Positions 16,095 to 24,563 of a DNA stretch of 64,000 nucleotides are shown piece by piece. The stretch spans positions 62,001 to 126,000 of the forward strand of contig NZ_JASBRI010000022.1 of NCBI RefSeq assembly GCF_030149515.1, written 5' to 3'. Below the pieces are notes generated by a model that ran no database searches, had not been told where the DNA came from, and worked only from the letters and a program-made list of their open reading frames with translations. Each line of letters starts with the position of its first letter. The stretch's first letter is position 1. A program made the position numbers and the translations under genes. This DNA is from Maricaulis sp. (GTDB taxonomy: Bacteria > Pseudomonadota > Alphaproteobacteria > Caulobacterales > Maricaulaceae).

Positions 16095-16304
16095 TCAGTC
16101 CCGGGCGGGCTGCATCGCGTCGGACAACTCCCGCACGAGCGCATCGGGCCGCAGACCGTACTCGCGCGCAGCCTCGCGAATGGTCATGAAAGGTGCCATG
16201 ACGCAGCCGGGGCAGGCCATGTGATTGCGAATAAAGACAGGCACAGTGGATGGCCACTGTGCCATGACATCGCCGACAATCATGGTTTCGATGGGTTCGG
16301 ACAT
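16095..16304 (-). CDS. DUF1858 small protein with CPGC motif
   Basis: Protein of 69 residues (MSEPIETMIVGDVMAQWP...). It holds a DUF1858-type domain with the motif HMACPGCVMAPFMTIREAAREYG. The CPGC pair could bind an Fe-S cluster or metal, or undergo thiol chemistry. Domains of this type are often found beside hybrid-cluster or ScdA/RIC-type NO-stress repair proteins. The gene follows the Dnr-like regulator gene by 71 bases on the same strand. The start (16304) is the ATG directly before the conserved region; the longer frame upstream lacks family features. Function is unknown. Confidence 0.75.
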   Translation of the reverse strand: MSEPIETMIVGDVMAQWPSTVPVFIRNHMACPGCVMAPFMTIREAAREYGLRPDALVRELSDAMQPARD

Positions 16305-16375
16305 GGTTCGTCTCCGTTGGGAAGACGATTGTCGCGATCTGCGGCACCCCCGATTTGCGGCACGGCAAATGAGCG

Positions 16376-17074
16376 TCACGCCTGATCTGCGATCTCCACC
16401 AGGCGGTGCGGACGGCAGATCGTCAGGTGGCTGGAACGCCGCCCTTCGAGGATTCCGTCGTCGATCCAGGCCGACAGCGTCCGGCTGACCGTATGCAGGG
16501 TCGTCCCCGTCATTTCCGCCAGATCCTGCCGTGAAACCGGGAAGGGGATTTCCACGCCGGTTTCCACCTTGCGCCCCGACTGACCGGCGATCTTCAGTAT
16601 CGTCGCCGCGATCCGCCGCTCGACCTGCTGTGTCGCCACCTGCTGGATGCGCTCCTGCAGCTCCTCAATTCGCCCGCCCATCATGACCATCGCCTTCATG
16701 GAAAGCGGTGGATGACACTGCATAAGATCCATCATGCGGGCGGCACTCCACACCAGAAGACGCGTATCTTCCACCGCCAGCGGGGTGGCCGGGTACGGTA
16801 CTCCGCGCCAGACCGCCACCGAACCGACCAGGTCGCCCGGGCCCATGAAACGCAAGACCACGTTCTTTCCGTCCGGCGTCGTCTGGTCGAGACGCAACCG
16901 CCCCCAGGCCACCACATAATGGCTCGTGGCCTCGTCGCCCTGCTGGAACAGGACACTCCCCTTTTCGATCAGCTTGATCTGGGCCGATTCCGCACTTGCC
17001 GCGAGCACGTCGCGCGCCAGGCCGCCAAACAGCTTGGCGCGCTCCAGCACGGCAATCTTGGCCTTTGTGTCCAT
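16376..17074 (-). CDS. Crp/Fnr-family regulator, Dnr/NnrR-like (NO-responsive)
   Basis: Regulator of 232 residues with a cNMP-binding-type sensor barrel (KGSVLFQQGDEATSHYVVAWGRLRL), a long dimerisation helix and a C-terminal Crp helix-turn-helix (SRQDLAEMTGTTLHTVSRTLSAW). There is no Fnr-type cysteine cluster. Divergence from norB and closeness to nirK fit a Dnr/NnrR-type activator, in which NO is sensed through haem. The box TTGCG-CTGG-CGCAA, 54 bases upstream of its start, suggests autoregulation. The start at 17074 gives the family's usual length. The other Crp/Fnr protein in the window (4023-4589) is FixK-like. Confidence 0.85.
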   Translation of the reverse strand: MDTKAKIAVLERAKLFGGLARDVLAASAESAQIKLIEKGSVLFQQGDEATSHYVVAWGRLRLDQTTPDGKNVVLRFMGPGDLVGSVAVWRGVPYPATPLAVEDTRLLVWSAARMMDLMQCHPPLSMKAMVMMGGRIEELQERIQQVATQQVERRIAATILKIAGQSGRKVETGVEIPFPVSRQDLAEMTGTTLHTVSRTLSAWIDDGILEGRRSSHLTICRPHRLVEIADQA

Positions 17075-17127
17075 TTCGGTCTCCCGGCACCCGGACAGGC
17101 AGATAGCGGCAGACGGCGGCAGGAACT

Positions 17128-17141
17128 TTGCGCTGGCGCAA
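17128..17141. promoter_or_regulatory. NnrR/Dnr-type box between the regulator and norB
   Basis: TTGCG-CTGG-CGCAA is a perfect palindrome, identical to the box at 10067-10080. It is 54 bases from the regulator start and about 150 from norB. Confidence 0.78.
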
Positions 17142-17192
17142 TGTCCGGCAGTCGCCGCCAAACCGGAAACGGCTCGGGCGCACAGCGCCTAT

Positions 17193-17206
17193 TTGATCTG
17201 AAACAA
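17193..17206 (+). promoter_or_regulatory. FNR-like box upstream of norB
   Basis: TTGAT-CTGA-AACAA has one perfect FixK/Fnr half-site and one degenerate half. It is about 90 bases before the norB start, so norB may be read by both FixK- and Dnr-type proteins. Confidence 0.55.
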
Positions 17207-17294
17207 GTCCGCGGACTTCCGGGTCCGCTAACGGTGCCTCCTGATCGCTCCCGCGCCGCGGGAGCCGCAACCGCTCTTTACGAGGGAGACCATC

Positions 17295-19580
17295 ATGCAG
17301 GAGCGCTCCATGCGGAAGCTCTGGGCGATCCTGGCGCTGATCCTGATCGTGTCGTTCAGCTGGCTCGGCCTGCTGGGCAACGAGATCTACCGCCAGGCCC
17401 CGCCCGTCCCGTCCGCCGTCGTCACCGCTGACGGGACGGAAATCTTCACCCGCGACGACATCCAGACGGGCCGGCAGGTCTACCAGTCGATGGGCGGCCA
17501 GCAAGTCGGCTCGATCTGGGGACATGGCGGTTATCTAGCCCCGGACTGGTCGGCCGACTGGTTGCACCGGGAATCTCTCGCGATTCTCGACACGTGGGCA
17601 CAATCCCGTTTCGGCCGCCCCTGGACCGAACTCGGCGAGGAGACTCAGGCCGGCCTGCAGGCGCGCCTGGAAACCCACCTGAGGGACAACACCTACGACC
17701 CCACTACGGGCCGGATCCGGATCAGCGATGAACGCGCCGCGGCGATTGCCCTGGTCGCGCAGCACTATGTCGACCTGTTCGGCGACAATCACGCGCTGGA
17801 AGCCCTGCGCGAGGATTATGCGATCCCGAACGGCGCCATTCCCGATGCGGAGCGCCGGCAGGCGCTGACCGCCTTCTTTTTCTGGACCTCCTGGGCCACA
17901 GTGACCCAGCGTCCCGACCAGGACGTGACCTACACCAATAACTGGCCGCACGAACCGCTGGTCGGCAATGCGCCGTCCGGTCCGAACATCATGTGGTCGA
18001 TCGCCTCGGTCATCCTGCTGATCGCCGGCATCTCGGCGCTGACCTGGTGGCATGCCGGACGCAAGGAAGAAGCTGCACCGGTACCGCCGAAGGAAGACCC
18101 CTTCACCGGCCTCAAGCCGACCGCGTCGATGAAGGCGACCAGGAAATACTTCTGGACCGTCATCGCGCTTTTCCTGGGTCAGATCCTGCTGGGTGCCATC
18201 ACTGCCCACTATTCGGTGGAAGGCCATGATTTCTACGGCATTCCGCTGGCGGACATCCTGCCCTATTCGGTCACCCGGACCTGGCATACCCAGCTGGCGA
18301 TCTTCTGGATCGCGACAGCCTGGCTGGCCACCGGCCTCTACCTCGCCCCGATTCTGGGCGGCAAGGAGCCGAAATTCCAGGCGCTGGGCGTCAATGTGCT
18401 CTATGTCGCGCTGCTGATCGTCGTTGTCGGCTCGATGGCCGGCGAATGGCTGGGCGTGCAGCAGGTTCTCGATCTGGACATGAATTTCTGGTTCGGACAC
18501 CAGGGCTGGGAATATGTCGATCTGGGCCGCTTCTGGCAGCTCCTCCTGTTCGCGGGGCTGATGATCTGGCTCGGCCTTGTAGGCCGCGCCCTCTACCCGG
18601 CACTCAAACAGCCCGGCGAGGGCCGCCCGCTGACGGTGATCCTCTTCCTGTCGACCATCGCCATCGGCCTGTTCTACGGCGCCGGCCTGACCTGGGGCCA
18701 GCACACCCACCTCTCGATGATCGAATACTGGCGCTGGTGGGTCGTTCACCTGTGGGTGGAAGGTTTCTTCGAGGTCTTCGCCACCGCGGCAATCGCCCTC
18801 CTGCTGGTGAAGCTGGGCCTGGTGCGGGCCCGTACGGCCAATCACGGCGTGCTGTTCGCCACCATCATCTTCCTGACCGGCGGCGTGCTGGGCACGCTCC
18901 ACCATCTCTACTTCACCGGTGCGACCACCTCGGTCATCGCCGTGGGCGCCGTCTTCTCGGCCTTGGAAGTGGTGCCGCTGGCCCTGATCGGTCACGAGGC
19001 GCTGGAGAACTACCGCATGACGAAGGCGGCGAAGTGGGTTCAGACCTACAAATGGCCGATCTATTTCTTCGTCGGCGTGTGCTTCTGGAACCTGGTCGGT
19101 GCTGGCCTTCTGGGCTTCCTGATAAATCCGCCGATCTCGCTCTACTACGTGCAGGGCCTCAACCTGACCGCCACGCACGGCCATGCCGCCCTGTTCGGCG
19201 TCTACGGCCTCCTGGGCATCGGCCTGATGCTGTTCTGCTTCCGCGGCCTGTTCGCCAGACATGCCTGGTCGGACAAGATGCTGGCCTGGTCGTTCTGGCT
19301 ACTCAATGGCGGCCTGGCGATGATGGTCTTCATGAGCCTGTTCCCCGTCGGCGTTCTGCAGGCCTATGCCTCGATCACCGAAGGGCTCTGGTACGCCCGG
19401 TCGGCCGAATTCCTGCAATCGGGCATCATCCACTTCTTTGTGTGGATGCGGGTGCCCGGAGACATTGTCTTCAGCGCCGGTGCCATCGTGCTCGCCCTGT
19501 TCGCCGCCAAGCTTGTCTGGGCCGGCTTCCGGGGCACGAAGGAGGACCAGCCCGCCCCGCTCGGCACACCCGCCGAGTAA
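17295..19580 (+). CDS. norB: Quinol-dependent nitric oxide reductase (qNor)
   Basis: Inner-membrane enzyme of 761 residues that reduces two NO to N2O with quinol electrons. The length and the N-terminal extension (about residues 1-220, with SMGGQQVGSIWGHGGYLAPDW, replacing the cytochrome subunit NorC) identify the single-subunit qNor. The haem-copper oxidase-like core has about 12 membrane spans and conserved His-rich segments: TWHTQLAIFW, QHTHLSMIEYWRWWVVHLWVEGFFEVF, GTLHHLYFTGAT and THGHAALFGVYG. The start at 17295 has GGGAG six bases upstream. No norQ/norD genes follow; a strong terminator does. It consumes the NO made by NirK. Confidence 0.96.
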   Translation: MQERSMRKLWAILALILIVSFSWLGLLGNEIYRQAPPVPSAVVTADGTEIFTRDDIQTGRQVYQSMGGQQVGSIWGHGGYLAPDWSADWLHRESLAILDTWAQSRFGRPWTELGEETQAGLQARLETHLRDNTYDPTTGRIRISDERAAAIALVAQHYVDLFGDNHALEALREDYAIPNGAIPDAERRQALTAFFFWTSWATVTQRPDQDVTYTNNWPHEPLVGNAPSGPNIMWSIASVILLIAGISALTWWHAGRKEEAAPVPPKEDPFTGLKPTASMKATRKYFWTVIALFLGQILLGAITAHYSVEGHDFYGIPLADILPYSVTRTWHTQLAIFWIATAWLATGLYLAPILGGKEPKFQALGVNVLYVALLIVVVGSMAGEWLGVQQVLDLDMNFWFGHQGWEYVDLGRFWQLLLFAGLMIWLGLVGRALYPALKQPGEGRPLTVILFLSTIAIGLFYGAGLTWGQHTHLSMIEYWRWWVVHLWVEGFFEVFATAAIALLLVKLGLVRARTANHGVLFATIIFLTGGVLGTLHHLYFTGATTSVIAVGAVFSALEVVPLALIGHEALENYRMTKAAKWVQTYKWPIYFFVGVCFWNLVGAGLLGFLINPPISLYYVQGLNLTATHGHAALFGVYGLLGIGLMLFCFRGLFARHAWSDKMLAWSFWLLNGGLAMMVFMSLFPVGVLQAYASITEGLWYARSAEFLQSGIIHFFVWMRVPGDIVFSAGAIVLALFAAKLVWAGFRGTKEDQPAPLGTPAE

Positions 19581-19634
19581 GGCAGGTCCAGCGACCGGCG
19601 CGGCCTTAGAAGCGCCGGTCGCCGGGCCGCCCTG

Positions 19635-19677
19635 CCGGCTCCCGGGTATCCGACCGCCCGGGAGCCGGTTTCTTTTT
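19635..19677 (+). terminator. Rho-independent terminator after norB
   Basis: A perfect 12-bp stem (19635-19646 pairs with 19657-19668), a 10-base loop, then TTTCTTTTT. It ends norB transcription just before the convergent nsrR gene. Confidence 0.92.
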
Positions 19678-19681
19678 GGCT

Positions 19682-20119
19682 CTAGCCCGCCAGCTCAAGC
19701 AGGTCCGCGAGCCTGTCCCGGCGTCGTGCAATATCGGCCAGACTGACACCGTCCAGCGCGCCAAGATAGGCGTCGGTCGCGCGTTTGAGGGCGCCCATGA
19801 GACCGCAGGCGGGCGCGATGAGACAAGTATTGGTCTCGGGCTTGAAGCACTCGGCCTGGGCAAAATCCTCTTCCATCGCCCGGACCACATCGCCAACGAT
19901 GATTTTGGAGGGATCCCGGGCCAGGCGAAGCCCGCCACCCCGGCCCCGCACCGTTTCCAGAAAGCCTTTCTCGCCCAGGCCACGCACCACCTTCATGAGA
20001 TGATTGCGCGAGATACCATAGGCGGTGGCGATCGCCTCGATCGTGCATGTGTGTGCCGGCGATACGGCCGCATAGATCAGCACGCGCAAGGCATAGTCGG
20101 TATGGGTCGTCAGCCGCAT
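19682..20119 (-). CDS. nsrR: NO-sensing Rrf2-family repressor NsrR
   Basis: Rrf2-family winged-helix protein of 145 residues (MRLTTHTDYALRVLIYAAV start, recognition region YGISRNHLMKVVRGLGEKG). Three cysteines, C91, C99 and C105 (ECFKPETNTCLIAPAC), form the Fe-S cluster site; CLIAPAC matches the NsrR pattern rather than IscR. NO destroys the cluster and relieves repression. It lies between norB and nrdD, and an NsrR-like box is present in the gap before nrdD. The start at 20119 was chosen because the conserved N-terminus begins there. Confidence 0.9.
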   Translation of the reverse strand: MRLTTHTDYALRVLIYAAVSPAHTCTIEAIATAYGISRNHLMKVVRGLGEKGFLETVRGRGGGLRLARDPSKIIVGDVVRAMEEDFAQAECFKPETNTCLIAPACGLMGALKRATDAYLGALDGVSLADIARRRDRLADLLELAG

Positions 20120-20202
20120 CCACCTGAACTCCAAATCATTTTTCCGCTCCACCATAGCCGGGCGGCGACAGATTGCCACGGCGGGGGCGGCGACGATTGC
20201 AA

Positions 20203-20225
20203 AAAGAGTATATTTTGTGCATCTT
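20203..20225. promoter_or_regulatory. NsrR-like operator between nsrR and nrdD
   Basis: An AT-rich 23-base site whose right half (TGCATCTT) is a perfect NsrR half-site and whose left half is degenerate. I count about 15 of 22 matches to the enterobacterial consensus as I remember it. Confidence 0.45.
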
Positions 20226-20268
20226 TTAGAAATGGCCACTAGATATTGATTCTGGCAGGGAGACACAC

Positions 20269-22176
20269 ATGCTCGACACAACCCCATTTTCCGGCCCGGA
20301 CGACACGTCCCGACCGGTCCGGCTGGCCGGCACTTCGGTCGACGTTGTCTCGACAGTTGAGGAGTATCTTGGCGGGGCCGACTGGCGCATCAAGGCCAAT
20401 GCCAATCAGGGCTATTCTCTGGGCGGGCTGATTCTCAACGTCGCCGGCAAGGTGATTGCCAATTACTGGCTCGACGAAGTCTATCCGCCGGCCATTGGCC
20501 GGGCCCACCGCGAAGCCGACATCCACATCCACGACCTCGACATGCTCTCGGGCTACTGCGCAGGCTGGTCCTTGCGCACACTGTTGAACGAGGGTCTCAA
20601 CGGTGTCTCCGAAAAGGCGGAGGCGGGGCCGCCGCGGCACTTCTCCGTCGCCCTGGGCCAGGCCGTGAATTTCCTGGGCGCGCTGCAAAACGAGTGGGCC
20701 GGCGCCCAGGCCTTTTCCTCCTTCGACACCTATATGGCCCCCTTCGTGCGCGCCGACCGGCTGGACTACGAGGCCGTGCGCCAGGGGCTGCAGGAATTCG
20801 TGCACTCGCTCAACGTGCCCTCGCGCTGGGGGACGCAGACACCCTTCACCAATCTCACCTTCGACTGGGTCTGCCCGGAGGATCTGCGCGATCAGACACC
20901 GCTGATCGGCGGCGAGGAAGCCGATTTCACCTATGGCGAACTGCAGGCCGAGATGGACCTGATCAACCGCGCCTTCATCGACGTAATGACGGCCGGCGAC
21001 GCCAAGGGCCGGGTCTTCACCTTCCCTATCCCCACCTACAACATCACCGGGGATTTTCCCTGGGAAAGCGAGAACGCGAAGGCCCTGTTCGCCATGACCG
21101 CGAAATACGGCCTGCCCTACTTCCAGAACTTCATAAATTCCGACATGAAACCGGGCCAGGTCCGCTCGATGTGCTGCCGGCTTCAGCTGGACCTGCGGGA
21201 GCTTCTCAAGCGCGGCAACGGCCTGTTCGGCTCGGCCGAGCAGACCGGCTCGATCGGTGTCGTCACGGTCAACTGCGCCCGGCTGGGCCATCGATTCCGC
21301 GGCAATTGGAGCGGACTGGTGGTCGAACTCGACCGCCTGCTGGAACTCGGCCGCGACAGTCTGGAGATCAAGCGCTTCTACGTGCAAAAACTGATGGATC
21401 GCGGGCTGTTTCCCTACACGAAGCGCTATCTGGGCACGCTGCGCAATCATTTCTCCACGCTGGGCGTGAACGGGCTCAACGAAATGGTGCGCAACTTCAC
21501 CGGCGATACCGACGACATTACCACCGAGCGCGGCGCCGCCCTGGCGCTGGACCTGCTCGACCATGTGCGCGGCCGCATGCTCGAATTCCAGGACGAAACC
21601 GGCCACATGTACAATCTGGAAGCCACCCCGGCCGAGGGCACGACCTACCGCTTCGCCAAGGAAGACCGCAAACGCTTCCCGGACATCCTGCAGGCCGGCA
21701 CTGACGATCAGCCCTACTACACGAATTCGTCCCAGCTGCCGGTCGGCTTCACCGACGATCCCTTCGAGGCGCTGACCCGGCAGGACCCGATGCAGACCCG
21801 GTATACCGGTGGCACGGTGCTGCACCTCTATATGAGCGAGCGGATCTCGTCGGCCGATGCGTGCCGCCGGCTGGTGCAACGGGCCCTGTCGAACTTCCAC
21901 CTGCCCTACATCACCATCACACCCACCTTCTCGATCTGCCCCACACACGGCTATCTCGCCGGGGAGCATCATCACTGCCCCAAATGCGATGCGGAAAAGC
22001 AGGCCGCACTGCCGGAGGGGGGCGTGCTGGCCGAGGAAGACCGTCAGCCCTGCGAGGTATGGACACGGGTGATGGGCTATCACCGCCCGGTCGCCGCCTT
22101 TAATCCGGGCAAGCGCGGCGAGCATGAGGAGCGCACCCATTTCGAGGAGGCGCGCGCGCGTCTCAGCGCGGCCTGA
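20269..22176 (+). CDS. nrdD: Anaerobic (class III) ribonucleoside-triphosphate reductase
   Basis: Glycyl-radical enzyme of 635 residues making deoxyribonucleotides without oxygen. Catalytic cysteines are in RSMCCRL (C302/C303). The radical glycine is in the C-terminal motif TRVMGYHRPV (G603). A zinc-binding group, CPTHGYLAGEHHHCPKC plus flanking residues, precedes it, as in other class III enzymes. No N-terminal ATP-cone is visible, so allosteric activity control may be missing, and the protein is shorter than the E. coli enzyme (about 712). The activase gene nrdG follows immediately. An NsrR-like site lies in the upstream gap. Confidence 0.94.
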   Translation: MLDTTPFSGPDDTSRPVRLAGTSVDVVSTVEEYLGGADWRIKANANQGYSLGGLILNVAGKVIANYWLDEVYPPAIGRAHREADIHIHDLDMLSGYCAGWSLRTLLNEGLNGVSEKAEAGPPRHFSVALGQAVNFLGALQNEWAGAQAFSSFDTYMAPFVRADRLDYEAVRQGLQEFVHSLNVPSRWGTQTPFTNLTFDWVCPEDLRDQTPLIGGEEADFTYGELQAEMDLINRAFIDVMTAGDAKGRVFTFPIPTYNITGDFPWESENAKALFAMTAKYGLPYFQNFINSDMKPGQVRSMCCRLQLDLRELLKRGNGLFGSAEQTGSIGVVTVNCARLGHRFRGNWSGLVVELDRLLELGRDSLEIKRFYVQKLMDRGLFPYTKRYLGTLRNHFSTLGVNGLNEMVRNFTGDTDDITTERGAALALDLLDHVRGRMLEFQDETGHMYNLEATPAEGTTYRFAKEDRKRFPDILQAGTDDQPYYTNSSQLPVGFTDDPFEALTRQDPMQTRYTGGTVLHLYMSERISSADACRRLVQRALSNFHLPYITITPTFSICPTHGYLAGEHHHCPKCDAEKQAALPEGGVLAEEDRQPCEVWTRVMGYHRPVAAFNPGKRGEHEERTHFEEARARLSAA

Positions 22177-22177
22177 C

Positions 22178-22876
22178 ATGGCTGGCCGGACTCTCCGCAT
22201 CGGGGGAATCGAACCCTTCTCCACGGTCGATTTCCCTGGCCGGCTGGCCACCGTACTGTTCTGCCAGGGCTGCCCGCTCAAGTGCGGCTATTGCCACAAT
22301 CCGGGCCTGATCCCCGCCGACAGCGGGCAATCGATCGGTTTTGCCGAAGCGCTCTCCGCGCTGAACGCGCGCAGCGGCTTCATTGATGCCGTCGTCTTTT
22401 CCGGCGGCGAACCGCTGGCCCAGTCGGCCCTTCGGGACGCAATCGACGCGGTGCACGCGCTCGGCCTTGCCACAGCCCTGCACACCGCCGGAACCGCTCC
22501 GGGCCTATTTGCCGCCCTTCTGGACCGGCTCGACTGGGTCGGTTTCGACGTGAAGGCGCCTTTCGACGATTATGGCCCCGTAACCAGTGTCGGTGCCGCC
22601 GGACGGAAGGCCCTGCAATCGCTGGAGCATTTGCTGGCATCGGGCGTGGCCCACGAAGTCCGCACCACGGTCTGGCCCGACCGGATCGGCACGGGCGAAC
22701 TGGACCGCATCGCGTTTGCGCTGGAGCAAGTCGGCGTATCCCGCTTTGTGCTTCAAGAATGCCGTGGCCCCGACCGCTCGGTCTGGCCAGGCCCGTCGCC
22801 GCTCGACGACACGGTCTTCATGACCGAGCTGAGCAGCCGTTTCGACGAATTCGAGGTCCGCCGTGCACAGAACTGA
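22178..22876 (+). CDS. nrdG: Anaerobic ribonucleotide reductase activating protein (radical SAM)
   Basis: Radical SAM activase of 232 residues that installs the glycyl radical in NrdD. The cluster motif is C32-PLK-C36-GY-C39 (FCQGCPLKCGYCHNPGLIP), followed by SGGEPLAQ. It starts one base after the nrdD stop codon and its 3' end overlaps the start of nnrS by 14 bases, so the three genes form one operon. Confidence 0.93.
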   Translation: MAGRTLRIGGIEPFSTVDFPGRLATVLFCQGCPLKCGYCHNPGLIPADSGQSIGFAEALSALNARSGFIDAVVFSGGEPLAQSALRDAIDAVHALGLATALHTAGTAPGLFAALLDRLDWVGFDVKAPFDDYGPVTSVGAAGRKALQSLEHLLASGVAHEVRTTVWPDRIGTGELDRIAFALEQVGVSRFVLQECRGPDRSVWPGPSPLDDTVFMTELSSRFDEFEVRRAQN

Positions 22877-24089
22877 CCCGTCCGCCTTTCGCCGGTCCAC
22901 GCCCAGGGACGCCATTTCGGCTCGCCGCGATTACAGCGGTCCGGCCTTGTTCAGCTACGGTTTCAGGCCCTTTTTCCTGTTTGGCGCGGGCTGGGCGGCC
23001 CTGGTGGCCCCGATCTGGATTTTCGCCTATCTGAACGGACAGGACATGATCGGCTCCACCCCGGCTCTAATCTGGCACGCCCATGAAATGCTGTTCGGCT
23101 TTCTCGGCGCCATCATTGCCGGCTTTCTGCTGACGGCCGTGCCCAACTGGACTGGCCGCCTCCCGGTCCGCGGCCTGCCATTGATGATACTGTTCGCCCT
23201 GTGGATCGCCGGCCGCGCCGCAATGCTGGCCTACAGTACGCTCGGCCCGGTCGCGGCCATTGTCGACAGCGCATTTCCTCTCGTTCTGGCGGGGCTTCTC
23301 TGCCGGGAAGTGGTCGGCGGAGCCAATACGAAAAACCTGCCCATCTGCGTACTGAGCAGCCTGTTCGCGCTCACCAATGCCGGTTTTCACCTTGCGCTGG
23401 CGACAGGGGCGGACTGGCGCGGCCCGCAGACTCTTGCAGTAGCCGTCATCACTCTGATGATCGCCCTGATCGGCGGACGCATCGTGCCCAGTTTCACCCG
23501 CAACTGGCTCGTCCAGAACGGCCGGACAGGGGCATTGCCCGCTCCCGTCGGGTATTTCGACCTGGCCGCATTGGCCTTCGCCGGTGCGGCCCTGGCCGGA
23601 TGGGTGCTCGCGCCGCAGGACTGGCTTGCCGGAACGCTCCTCATTGCCGCCGGCGGTCTGCACGCGGTGCGCCTGGCGCGCTGGCAAGGCTGGCGCACCG
23701 GCGCCGAGCCGCTCGTCCTCATCCTGCATGCAGGCTATGCGTGGGTTCCGCTCGCCCTGGTCCTGATGGGGCTGGCCGCCCTGATTCCGGGCCTCGTGCC
23801 GGCCTCCGCCGCTCTGCATGCACTCACGGCCGGAGCAATGGGCACGATGACGTTGGCGGTCATGACACGGGCAAGCCTTGGCCATACGGGGCGGGAGCGC
23901 ACTGCGGACGCTTGGACGAAACTGATCTACATGCTCGTGATCTCGGGCGCCCTGATCCGGGTGCTCGCGCCCTTCCTGCTGGGCGATTTGCAGTATCCGG
24001 CCATCGGCCTGTCGGCGGCCCTGTGGAGCGGAGCTTTCGCCCTGTTCACACTGCGCTACGCGCCGATGCTGACCACATCCCGCCGATAA
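22863..24089 (+). CDS. nnrS: NnrS-family haem-copper membrane protein
   Basis: Integral membrane protein of 408 residues with about 12 hydrophobic spans. The family's N-terminal FSYGFRPFFLFGAGWAAL and the metal/haem-binding IWHAHEMLFGF motif are present; other conserved pieces are RIVPSFTRNWL and HALTAGAMGTMTLAVMTRASLGHTGR. NnrS proteins lower nitrosative stress and are members of NO-responsive regulons. The start is GTG at 22863, overlapping nrdG. It is the last intact gene of the nitrite/NO block. Confidence 0.9.
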   Translation: MHRTDPSAFRRSTPRDAISARRDYSGPALFSYGFRPFFLFGAGWAALVAPIWIFAYLNGQDMIGSTPALIWHAHEMLFGFLGAIIAGFLLTAVPNWTGRLPVRGLPLMILFALWIAGRAAMLAYSTLGPVAAIVDSAFPLVLAGLLCREVVGGANTKNLPICVLSSLFALTNAGFHLALATGADWRGPQTLAVAVITLMIALIGGRIVPSFTRNWLVQNGRTGALPAPVGYFDLAALAFAGAALAGWVLAPQDWLAGTLLIAAGGLHAVRLARWQGWRTGAEPLVLILHAGYAWVPLALVLMGLAALIPGLVPASAALHALTAGAMGTMTLAVMTRASLGHTGRERTADAWTKLIYMLVISGALIRVLAPFLLGDLQYPAIGLSAALWSGAFALFTLRYAPMLTTSRR

Positions 24090-24300
24090 TCGCATGGCGA
24101 GTCCGGCCGAGACTGCGCGCCGGCCGGCGGTGCCTCGGGCAAAGCGGGCGGTTCCCGCCGGGCACTTTTCAAATCCGTCAGCACCCATGCCGCGAGGCCG
24201 GTTCCAATGAAATCCACATGACCGCCACTCCACGCTTTCCCGGAGAAACCAACATGATCAATTCCAGAACGGCGGGGCCTGCCCGTTGGCGTCATTCCGG

Positions 24301-24506
24301 GCGAAGGCCGGACTGGACTGGACGGAAATCTTGCCGCTTCCACTGCTGCCAGGGCTCTGGCGGTTGCTGGAAAGGATCGGCTGATGCTGGAGCTCGTCTG
24401 TCCGGCCGGCACCCCTGCCAGCATGCGTGCGGCGGTAGGGAGTGGTGCCGATGCCGTGTATTGCGGCCTGCGCGACGCCACGAATGCGCGTAATTTTCCC
24501 GGCCCG
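24301..24506 (+). pseudogene. Remnant of ubiU (peptidase U32 family), with the tail of a preceding gene
   Basis: From ATG 24384 the frame reads MLELVCPAGTPASMRAAVGSGADAVYCGLRDATNARNFPG, the signature N-terminus of UbiU/YhbU. UbiU helps hydroxylate ubiquinone without oxygen. After about 41 residues the similarity stops and the frame ends by 24632; the intact protein is normally over 300 residues. An upstream frame (24301-24384) ends LPLPLLPGLWRLLERIG and stops in a TGATG overlap with this ATG, as in an operon, but it has no start and is not identified. This looks like a deletion scar at the edge of the anaerobic block. Confidence 0.6.
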
Positions 24507-24563
24507 AACGCTTGTGCCGCATCCTCCTGCCACCCGGAAGGCGGGCGTGAAGACCGGCCCCGG

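Noticed and set aside
23201-24493. Open frame of 430 codons on the + strand inside and beyond nnrS
   Set aside because: It is a shifted frame of nnrS with Arg-rich translation and no membrane spans. Only the fragment in another frame at 24384 shows real similarity.
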